Source of the DNA: an uncultured Acholeplasmatales bacterium
GTDB lineage: Bacteria > Bacillota_I > Bacilli_A > ML615J-28 > CAG-698
Direction of reading: 5' to 3'
Length of the DNA stretch: 7,878 nucleotides
NCBI GenBank assembly: GCA_937877075.1
Contig: CALEGD010000072.1
Span: 1-7,878 of the forward strand
Positions within the stretch are counted from its first letter, which is position 1, and each line of letters starts with the position of its first letter. This document shows, one piece after another, positions 1 through 7,500 of this stretch. The notes beneath the pieces are model-generated. The model saw only the letters and a program-made list of their open reading frames with translations. It did no database searches and had not been told where the DNA came from. The translations under genes and the position numbers were made by a program.

Positions 1-72
1 ACTAATAAAACATCAACGATTTCCGGACAAATGTTTCTACTGTCGCAAATTAAAGTAAAATTAGAATCTAAA

Positions 73-113
73 ATTAGAGCCCTTCTCGAGAAAAAACTCT
101 AGAAGGGACTAAT
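73..113 (-). terminator. Hairpin terminator after the helicase gene, perhaps bidirectional
   Basis: An inverted repeat starts seven bases past the helicase TAA. The main stem is 80-90 against 97-107 (11 pairs with one C/T mismatch) with an A6/T6 loop (91-96). After a small bulge, five further pairs join 73-77 with 109-113. On the minus strand the hairpin is followed only by a short T run (AATTTTAG), so it is a weak-tract terminator in that direction. On the plus strand a T5 run lies at 119-123, so it may also end a convergent plus-strand transcript. The hairpin is seen directly; its activity is inferred. Confidence 0.6.
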
Positions 114-114
114 A

Positions 115-2226
115 TTAATTTTTCCTTAAAGCCGGATGAGATAACATAATCTTCTTCAATTTTTTGTCTTGATCAAAAAAGATTTGGCCAATATCATCTT
201 CAATAGAAATTATGATTCCAGAGCCGAACTTATTATGATATACTTTATCGCCAATTCGATAATCTGGCTTTTCAGAATCCGGTAAGGCTGCAAAGTTAAC
301 CTCTTTATGTTCAATGATTTCATCTTGACGGAAATAATTGGTTTCCTTTGGATCAACTCCGGAAAACTCAAATATGAAACGCGAAGTTCGATTATAGAAC
401 CTCTCCCCATAAAGAAGACGATTCTCGGCACTTAAAAGATAGAGTTTCTTTTTTGCTCTTGTAAAGGCCACATAGGCAATTCTTCTTTCTTCTTCTAGTT
501 CACTGTCAGAATCAAAGCGATAGGTATTGGGGAAAACATTCTCTTCCAAACCGATAACAAAAACATAATCAAATTCTAAGCCTTTTGCCGAGTGAATTGT
601 AGAAAGGGTAATCCCGTCTCGACTATGCCTTTGGTTTTGAAGTTTATCATCCGCAAGAATAGCTTCATCAAATGCTTCTTGAAGTTTTTCGATTCGAGTA
701 AGGTTGCGTCCGTCTTCTTCAATTTGCATTAGAATACTCTTGAACTCATCAAGGTTTTCTAAACGTTCCTCAGGGTCGTCCTGTTGTTTCAAATAATCTC
801 GATAATTTGTTTCAACAAGCAAGGTTTCATAAACATCAATTAAATAATTTTCTTTTAATTGTTCCCGAAGACCGGTAATGATTTTTCTAAACTTAACCAA
901 GGCAAGATATCGCTTCTCGGTAAGAATGGTCTTACATGAATCGATTGCTTCGAAAATTGTTAAGTTATACTTCTTTTTAATTTCGAGAACTTTACCAATA
1001 GTTTGTTCTCCCAAAAGCCGGGACGGTACATTTACAATTCTTTGGAAGCTGTAAACATCATCATGGTCACAAATCAATTTAAAATAAGCAATGACATCCT
1101 TAATTTCGCGTCTCCTCAAATAAGAAACTCCCCCATAAACTTGATAAGGTAAAGCCATTTGAATCAACCCGATTTCTAAATTACGCATTAAGACGCTATT
1201 TCGATAAAGAACTGCAAATGAAGAATATTCCGCTCCTTTTAAGATTAAAGAGAAAATTTCATTAAGAATATGATCGACTTCTAACTTTTCATTATAAGCC
1301 TGATATATTTGCACATCTTTCGCGTCCCCTGCAATTTCAGAAAAAAGTTCTTTTTTCTCCCGATTCAAATTATGAGAAATTAAATTATTACATCCTTCTA
1401 GAATAACTTGAGAAGAGCGATAGTTTTGAGTCAGGTGAAAGAGTTTATGTTCGGGAAAATCCTCTTTAAAAAGTTGCATGTTCTCATAATTTGTTCCCCG
1501 AAAACTGTAAATACTTTGGTCATCATCGCCGACAACAAAGAGATTACGGCTGGATTTAGTTAACATTCTTACTATTTCATATTGAATTAAATTAGTGTCT
1601 TGAAACTCATCGACTAAAATATAGTGGTATTTACGAGCGTATTTTTCTGTTATCACAGGATAATTCTCGAAGATCTCTTTGACTTTGATAAGCAAATCTT
1701 CAAAGTCTAATAAGTTCATTTCCTTCATTTTTTTCTCGTAACTGAGAAAGATTTTTTGTTCAGTCGGATCCGCAGGTTTAGAATTAAAACATTTATGATA
1801 ATTGACCGTTTTCTGAATCTTTTTTCCGGGGTATTGTTTACGATCAAAGTTTTCATCTTTAATAACTTGATTGATGATCTTTAATTGTTCTTCTTCATCG
1901 ACGATGGAGAAACTCGACCTATAACCAAGAACCGAGATTTCCCGACGCAAGATCCGCGCGCAAAGGGAATGAAAAGTACTAATAGTAACATCATACGAAT
2001 AGGGACCAATTAATTTTAATAATCTTTCCCGCATCTCATTAGTTGCTTTATTTGTAAAGGTAATGGCCAGGATATTACCTGGCTCAATTTTTGCTTTATC
2101 AATCATATAAGCAACTCGATAAGTAAGAGTTCTGGTTTTTCCACTACCGGCACCAGCAAAAACCATCACCGGCCCTTCCACCGATAAAACCGCCTGTTGT
2201 TGTTGTAAATTCAAGTTGCTTAGCAT
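115..2226 (-). CDS. pcrA: UvrD/PcrA-family superfamily 1A DNA helicase
   Basis: ATP-driven 3'-5' DNA helicase/translocase of the UvrD/Rep/PcrA family, acting in repair, removal of recombinase filaments, plasmid replication and RNA polymerase conflicts. Motifs in order: Q motif LNLQQQQAV (5-13); Walker A AGAGSGKT (24-31); Ia ITFTNKA (55-61); Ib TISTFHSL (81-88); LLDFEDLL (172-179); Walker B LVDEFQDT (204-211); III GDDDQSIYSFRGT (233-245); IV QNYRS (267-271); V ITLSTIHSAKGLEFD (539-553); VI YVAFTRA (585-591). Residues about 656-703 (YRIGDKVYHNKFGSG onwards) are the Tudor-like PcrA tail that in Bacillus relatives contacts RNA polymerase, which favours PcrA over Rep. At 703 residues it is slightly shorter than typical PcrA (about 720-740). 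The protein has no Trp; the motif III Trp that stacks on DNA in PcrA and UvrD is Phe242 here. It is the last gene of the set, eight bases after glnS, without the ligA neighbour common in Firmicutes. It could be a UvrD-like paralogue rather than the main PcrA. Confidence 0.93.
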   Translation of the reverse strand: MLSNLNLQQQQAVLSVEGPVMVFAGAGSGKTRTLTYRVAYMIDKAKIEPGNILAITFTNKATNEMRERLLKLIGPYSYDVTISTFHSLCARILRREISVLGYRSSFSIVDEEEQLKIINQVIKDENFDRKQYPGKKIQKTVNYHKCFNSKPADPTEQKIFLSYEKKMKEMNLLDFEDLLIKVKEIFENYPVITEKYARKYHYILVDEFQDTNLIQYEIVRMLTKSSRNLFVVGDDDQSIYSFRGTNYENMQLFKEDFPEHKLFHLTQNYRSSQVILEGCNNLISHNLNREKKELFSEIAGDAKDVQIYQAYNEKLEVDHILNEIFSLILKGAEYSSFAVLYRNSVLMRNLEIGLIQMALPYQVYGGVSYLRRREIKDVIAYFKLICDHDDVYSFQRIVNVPSRLLGEQTIGKVLEIKKKYNLTIFEAIDSCKTILTEKRYLALVKFRKIITGLREQLKENYLIDVYETLLVETNYRDYLKQQDDPEERLENLDEFKSILMQIEEDGRNLTRIEKLQEAFDEAILADDKLQNQRHSRDGITLSTIHSAKGLEFDYVFVIGLEENVFPNTYRFDSDSELEEERRIAYVAFTRAKKKLYLLSAENRLLYGERFYNRTSRFIFEFSGVDPKETNYFRQDEIIEHKEVNFAALPDSEKPDYRIGDKVYHNKFGSGIIISIEDDIGQIFFDQDKKLKKIMLSHPALRKN

Positions 2227-2231
2227 AAATT

Positions 2232-2237
2232 CTCCTA
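2232..2237 (-). promoter_or_regulatory. Ribosome binding site of the helicase, containing the glnS stop
   Basis: The minus strand reads TAGGAG-AATTT-ATG. The glnS stop codon TAG supplies the first three bases of the Shine-Dalgarno sequence, with a five-base spacer to the ATG ending at 2226. A ribosome finishing glnS ends exactly on the start signal of the helicase, which favours translational coupling or reinitiation. Confidence 0.8.
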
Positions 2238-3872
2238 TTTCACAGATGATTTTAATGGAACGATGCGATTAAAAATCAAATTATTATCCGTAGAGTTTTT
2301 GTCTACGGTAAAATATCCTTCACGGATAAATTGGAATTTTTCAAGTTCTTCAAACTTCTCCTGAGCATTTTCAACTAAACCTTCTTTAATATTCCAAGAA
2401 TTTGGATTTATCCGCTCAAGGAAACTCCTCTTATCAGCTTCATTATCAATAATTAGTGGTTCAAAAAGGTTAAACTTTGCCTTTTTTGCGGTTGTTGCTT
2501 CTACAAATTGAATCGTTCCGTTAGGCTTACGGGCATTAAAACCGGATCCGCTTTTAGTTTCCGGATCATAAGTGCAAAGCACTTCTTTTATATTACCTTT
2601 CGAATCGTATTTTACATCATAAGCTTTAATAAAATAAGCATTGAAAAGGCGGACTTCAACTCCAAGAGCCAAACGTTTATAGTGTTTATTTGGTTTCTCC
2701 AAAACAAAATCATTACGATCGATATATATATTTCTGGAGAAGGCAAGTTTACGACTTCCAACCTCTGGGCTTTCTACATTATTAACTGCATCTAGATATT
2801 CAACTTCACCTTCCGGATAATTGGTGATAACAATTTTTAGAGGATCAAGGACTGCCATCAAACGTTTTGCTTTTAGTTTTAAATCTTCACGAAGGAAGTG
2901 TTCAAGCATATCGCTTTCTACAGTGGAGTTAATCCGGGAAAGTCCGGTAGCTAAAATGAAGTTTTTAATCGCTTCCGGTGTATAACCCCGACGTCTCAAT
3001 CCAACAAGGGTCGGCATCCGGGGATCATCATATCCTTCTACCTTTTTCTTTTCTACAAGCTCACGTAAATATCTTTTACTCATAATCGTATTGGTAATAT
3101 TTAAGCGCCCAAATTCAATTTGTTGGGGGATATGTTCCGTTTCACAATTTTCAATTACCCAATCATAAAGAATTCGATGATTTTCATATTCAAGGCTACA
3201 AAGTGAATGGGTGATGCCTTCAATCGCATCCTGAAGAGGATGAGCTAAATCATACATCGGGTAAATACACCACTTTTTCCCTTGACGGTGATGGTCAATA
3301 TAAAGAATTCGGTAGAGAACCGGGTCACGCATATTAAGGTTCGGGTGACTCATATCGATTTTGGCTCTGAGTACTTTCTCTCCTTCTTGATACATGCCCT
3401 TCTTCATATTTTCAAAAAGTTCGAGGTTTTCCTCAATACTTCTATCACGGTAAGGGGAGTTTTTTCCGGGTTCATTAAGTGTTCCCCGGTATTCTCTGAT
3501 TTCATCCTGACTTAAATCATCAACATAGGCTAAACCTTTTTTAATAAGTTTAATCGTATATTGATAAGTCTTTTCAAAATAATCAGAACCAAAGAAGATG
3601 CTTGCGGGTTGATAACCCAACCATTCAATATCCTTAATAATGGCCTCTACAAATTCCGAATCTTCTTTAGCTGGATTAGTATCATCAAAGCGAAGGTTCG
3701 TATAACCACCAAAGTGTTTAGCCAATTCAAAATTAGTAACCAAAGCTCGTGCATGTCCGATATGCAGATAAGCATTTGGTTCAGGAGGAAAACGAGTCAC
3801 GATTTCATTGACGCGTTTTGTTTCCAAATCATTTATCATAATTGTTTTAATAAAATTCGAGATTTCTTCCAT
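2235..3872 (-). CDS. glnS: Glutaminyl-tRNA synthetase
   Basis: Class I cytosolic enzyme that charges tRNA-Gln with glutamine using ATP. At 545 residues it has the usual bacterial length (E. coli about 550) and aligns from end to end by eye. The catalytic Rossmann fold carries RFPPEPNAYLHIGH (27-40, HIGH motif) and RFDDTNP (61-67); the KMSKS equivalent is IMSKR (263-267). Residues that separate GlnRS from GluRS are on the GlnRS side: Tyr207 matches E. coli Tyr211 in the glutamine pocket and Cys225 matches Cys229. The C-terminal two-barrel anticodon-binding region runs about 335-540, with Arg337 matching E. coli Arg341. The N-terminus MEEISNFIKTIMINDL matches the family start. It has no added editing or YqeY/GatB-like tail. 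Many low-G+C Gram-positives lack GlnRS and use GluRS plus GatCAB, so the gene suggests acquisition by transfer in this lineage. It follows the B3/B4 gene with a one-base overlap and precedes the helicase by eight bases. It holds all four Trp seen in the window, each TGG. Confidence 0.97.
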   Translation of the reverse strand: MEEISNFIKTIMINDLETKRVNEIVTRFPPEPNAYLHIGHARALVTNFELAKHFGGYTNLRFDDTNPAKEDSEFVEAIIKDIEWLGYQPASIFFGSDYFEKTYQYTIKLIKKGLAYVDDLSQDEIREYRGTLNEPGKNSPYRDRSIEENLELFENMKKGMYQEGEKVLRAKIDMSHPNLNMRDPVLYRILYIDHHRQGKKWCIYPMYDLAHPLQDAIEGITHSLCSLEYENHRILYDWVIENCETEHIPQQIEFGRLNITNTIMSKRYLRELVEKKKVEGYDDPRMPTLVGLRRRGYTPEAIKNFILATGLSRINSTVESDMLEHFLREDLKLKAKRLMAVLDPLKIVITNYPEGEVEYLDAVNNVESPEVGSRKLAFSRNIYIDRNDFVLEKPNKHYKRLALGVEVRLFNAYFIKAYDVKYDSKGNIKEVLCTYDPETKSGSGFNARKPNGTIQFVEATTAKKAKFNLFEPLIIDNEADKRSFLERINPNSWNIKEGLVENAQEKFEELEKFQFIREGYFTVDKNSTDNNLIFNRIVPLKSSVK

Positions 3873-4534
3873 TAATATTCTTTCCTTACATTTATTCTTT
3901 CAATATTCCTTGCATCAGCATAATCCTGAAAAAGGGTTTTTGCTAGATTTTCATGTTCCTGCATATCAGTAGTACTGAAACAGATGATGAATAATAAAAT
4001 CGTTTTTGTCTCATCGGTTATCGCTGTCCTCAAAGTGTCTGAGGTTGTTGAGCCAAAGGGACTTGCTTTATCGACATAAACCGGAATATCAGATACATTT
4101 ATTTTGCCTCTTCCGATTCCGTAATATTCATCATTTTCAGTTCCGATTCGAATTTCTACGTCGCCTTCAATTTTATTATAATCTAAGACAGCTACCGATC
4201 TATTAGTTTTGATAGATAATATATTTCCCAAATCAACAATATTATTGATGAGGTAAAGCCCCTTCCCCTTTACAAGCCTGCGTAAAAGTGATTCACAGGC
4301 AAGTCGATAGCGAGAAGGATCCTTCCCAAGGGTTTTATAGGCATCACGAGCCTCTTTAATAAGAGGAATATTCAAGACATCGGCCAATGAATACTCCTCC
4401 ATTACTTCCTTTTCTATGCTTTTTACCAAGGGTTTGATTTTCTCACTGTCTTTTAGATTAACATCCATCTTTAAAGCAATGATATCAAAATCAGGCAGCA
4501 ATTTTAAAAGTGAATTTTTAATCGTTACATGCAT
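3872..4534 (-). CDS. Stand-alone B3/B4-domain protein (PheRS beta editing-domain homologue)
   Basis: A 220-residue soluble protein with the B3/B4 fold family signature (COG3382 / Pfam B3_4 type, recognised by eye). In phenylalanyl-tRNA synthetase beta this domain hydrolyses Tyr mischarged onto tRNA-Phe. Stand-alone copies lack the catalytic core and are candidate trans-editing factors or RNA-binding proteins. Visible family marks are LGKDPSRYR (69-77), a basic helix SLLRRLVKGKGL (82-93), INNIVDLGN (96-104), the strand VAVLDYNKIEGDVEIRIG (114-131), a YYGIGRG loop (137-143) and the conserved FGSTTSDTLRTAIT block (160-173), followed by a hydrophobic strand. Residues 1-60 form a helical N-terminal extension typical of the solo family. 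It has no Trp and no signal peptide. Its stop TAA overlaps the glnS ATG by one base (TAATG), so the two are very probably translated together. The real tRNA substrate cannot be read from the sequence. The family call is strong; the editing role is inference. Confidence 0.88.
   Translation of the reverse strand: MHVTIKNSLLKLLPDFDIIALKMDVNLKDSEKIKPLVKSIEKEVMEEYSLADVLNIPLIKEARDAYKTLGKDPSRYRLACESLLRRLVKGKGLYLINNIVDLGNILSIKTNRSVAVLDYNKIEGDVEIRIGTENDEYYGIGRGKINVSDIPVYVDKASPFGSTTSDTLRTAITDETKTILLFIICFSTTDMQEHENLAKTLFQDYADARNIERINVRKEY
3881..3887 (-). promoter_or_regulatory. Ribosome binding site of glnS
   Basis: The minus strand reads AAGGAAA, then eight bases, then ATG. It lies inside the last codons of the B3/B4 gene (encoding about Val-Arg-Lys-Glu). 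With the TAATG stop/start overlap it supports the ATG ending at 3872 and coupled translation of the pair. Confidence 0.75.
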
Positions 4535-4535
4535 T

Positions 4536-7500
4536 TTATCCTCTAAGAGCCTCTAGTTCTTTAGTCTTTGCCTGAACCTGGACTTTAATTGCTTCAGCCT
4601 GTTCACGTTTTTCTCGAAGGACATTTCTGATTTTTTCCATCTGCGATAGTAAAGCCTTATAATTCTGAACAATCTCTTCTTTTTCAAGATCTGAGAGTTG
4701 TTTGCGATAGAACTCTATCTTCGCCCGAAGGTCATTACGATGAACATCAAGATCTTGAATTTCTGCTTTAAACTTCAATTGCGAAGTACGATCTTCTTGT
4801 CGATTTGCAGTTTTACTCAGTTCTTGTTGTTTGTCTTCAATCATACGACTTTTTTCTTGATAAGATTTGAGACATTCATCCATATTTACCTTGCAAGTAC
4901 AGTAATCATAAACGGTTTTTTCATTAGCACGAAGTCGTTTTTCAACTTCAATCCGTTTATCCTGCTCCGCTTTCAATTCAGTTATTTGACGATAATATTC
5001 ATTATAATGACGAGTCAGTTCCCGAATTTCATTTTCAAGGTCGTTATTACCGTGCCTTTCTTTTTGACGTGTGAAAGGCATTTCAACTTCGATTTCATCT
5101 GGATTACTTGATTCCTGCTCTTCCGAATCTTCTTTGACTTTTTCAAGTTGACGAGCAAGTTCGTCTCTTTCACCCTCAGTATCGCGTAAGCCTTCAATAT
5201 TTTTGACTTTTGCACGCCGAAGTTTATTTAAGAAGAATTCAATAGTTTCAGCTTCTTGTTTGTTTAATTTTTCAATCTCGGCTCCATAAGTATCCAGATA
5301 GGATTGATATTTAAAATTCACACGTGTCAAATCATCCTCTAAGCTACGGCGACGTTCTTCTTGTAACTGTCTCTCAATCAGAAGTTTACTTTTTGTTTTT
5401 TCATATTCTTCTTGAGTAGCTGAACTGAAATCGCGATTTTGCTTATAATTCAATTCAAGTTGAAAGACCTTATCGTTAATAACATCGATTTCCATATTCT
5501 TAGCATCGATTTTTTCTTTCAATGTTTTAACATTATTCAGGTATTCCTGTTCTTCTCTTTCCGCACTTTCTTCGGATTCCCTTCTCATTTCCCTAATAAC
5601 GCGAATCTTACGTTTAAATTCCGGGTCAAAGATATCATCCTCGGTAAGGCGTTTTACTTCATCATTTATCTTTTCCAACATAGCATCCTTTTCTTGAATC
5701 TTATCCTGAAGTTCTTGAATTTTTCTTTCTTGTTCAACTTTGATCATATTCTTCTCATTATCCTTTGCCTGAATTTGAGATTCGTAAGATTGGGAAAGCC
5801 TTTCAATTTCTTGATTATTTCTTTCAATTACCAAGCTTAATTCAGCCTTGCTTTTTTCCAACTCTTCTTGATATTCTTTAATTTGATTGGAATGTTCTTC
5901 TAAAAGGCTGCTAAACTCAGGCTTATTTTCCTCAATTTTAAGACTGTTTTTTCCTTCATCAAAGCGAGATTTTCCTTGTTTGAACTCTTGGAATTCTTGT
6001 TTAAGGTTACGAATTTCTTGAACTAAATCCTCATTTAAGACTGTCGGATTATAAGAAGTATTCGGAACCATTACCGGATTAAAGAAACGAACATAAGGAC
6101 AATTATTGGATTCATGAGCTTCAGGTTTAGGATGAAAATATCCAAACGAATCAGGATATGCTTGCCCGAATGGCTTCTGATTTGTTGCAAGAGACCTTAC
6201 TTCTTCTTTTAAACGTTCGATTTCAGAAAGAATATGATCATATGGGCCTTCAGTCTTAACTTCATCAGAAAGGCCTCTTTCCTTCATAATCAATTGTTTA
6301 CTTAACTGGACAATCTTATTCTCCAATAAGGTTTTTTCTGCTTCCAAAGCATCAATTCTGGCGGCAGCATTAATACTTGAATCAAAGCGTTTTTGAAGCT
6401 TATCTTTAATAACTTTAATTTCAGATTCTAATTCAGAAACCTCTGTTTCAAGTTTCATCTTTTCATACTGCAGAGTTTCAATTTTAGTCAGGTAACCCTG
6501 TTGACTGTCTTTTTCTTGATTAAGCTTTTCTTCAGTTCGAAGAATTACTTCATTCAAATTATTAATCTGACGAATATAAAGTTTCTCTTTATCTAATACT
6601 TGGGACTGTAATTTACTAATCTCTTGTTGATTAGCGTGTCTTTCTGATTCAAGTTTCACAATCTGTAATTGATAAGATTCTTGAAGACGTCGATTAATCG
6701 TTTCGCTTTCATAAAGCTTTTCAATTGTTTTATTATGTTCTAGGGTTAAATTCTCAAGTTCTTTTTCAATTTCACTTATAACTTTATTAACATCTATAGT
6801 TTGAGCGGTTAAAGCCAGAAAATCATTGGATATTTCAAATGTATTTTGATCGATAACATTAATATTATCAATCTTCAGAGCTTTAACTTTATTGATTATG
6901 GACTCTAATTCCCCAATTCTCCTCATTTGTTCTTCACTTTCGGATACTAGGGATTCAATCTTGTCTTGAGCAGCCTTAATGTCATCTGTTTCATCAACAG
7001 CAGTTTCCTCATCAAAGAGTTGGATTTTATCAAGCAGCATCCGGTCTTTCTCTTGGATTTTGCTTGCTTCTTTTTCCATCAATTCACGTTCAAGCTGTTT
7101 TTGAGCATAAATCTTTTCCCGAAGTTTTTCCAAACTATTAATAACAGTGCTTGCCTCGGTATCTTCTTGACCAATAGTTTTATCAGAAGCGGAGGCAATC
7201 GGGGAAGGCTTATCCTCGGACTTCGCCAATATTTCCGGTATTTTCGTTTCTGGAACTATATTGGTTTTAACTGAAATTTCTTCTGGTATTATTTCTTCAG
7301 AAACTATGGGTTCAACTTCGTCAGAAACCACTTCAGGTTTTACTTCCTCGAATTTTGCTTGATCAGTTATTACAGCTTCTAGTCCAGTCTGAGCATTGCT
7401 TGCATCAATGGCCTCTTCCTGACTGACTTCAGGTATTTGAGTTATAACATCCGCATTTTTTTCAGTAACAATTTCTTCTGTCCCTTTAGATAGTGCAGGA

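Noticed and set aside
1..39. Weak minus-strand promoter-like pair (TTGTCC, 17 bases, TATTAG).
   Set aside because: Only four of six bases match in each box and no start codon follows before the window edge.
2235..3872. Glutamyl-tRNA synthetase (gltX) as an alternative call for the synthetase.
   Set aside because: PPEPNAYLHIGH, IMSKR, the Tyr207/Cys225 pair and the beta-barrel C-terminal domain are GlnRS features; discriminating or non-discriminating bacterial GluRS has a helical C-terminal domain and a different HIGH context.
4168..4185. TATAAT-like -10 element on the minus strand inside the B3/B4 gene, with similar matches at about 391 and 5003.
   Set aside because: No acceptable -35 sequence lies at the right spacing, and chance TATAAT matches are expected in AT-rich coding sequence.
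4542..4556. Short imperfect palindrome (AGAGGCTCT and neighbouring TAGAGG) around the B3/B4 ribosome binding site.
   Set aside because: The arms are too short and the loop too small for a believable regulatory hairpin; the bases are explained by Leu-Glu-Ala-Leu-Arg codons.
6039..6182. EAGR box of Mycoplasma terminal-organelle proteins.
   Set aside because: The segment is aromatic and Pro-rich but lacks the repeated Trp/Gly pattern with paired hairpins; the protein has no Trp at all.
4698..7274. Several plus-strand open frames (about 4698-5111, 5439-5840, 6966-7274) with Phe/Leu/Ile-rich translations resembling small membrane proteins.
   Set aside because: They are the complement of Glu/Lys-rich coil codons on the minus strand, which forces Phe/Leu-rich readings. 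They lack convincing ribosome binding sites and lie wholly inside a solid gene.
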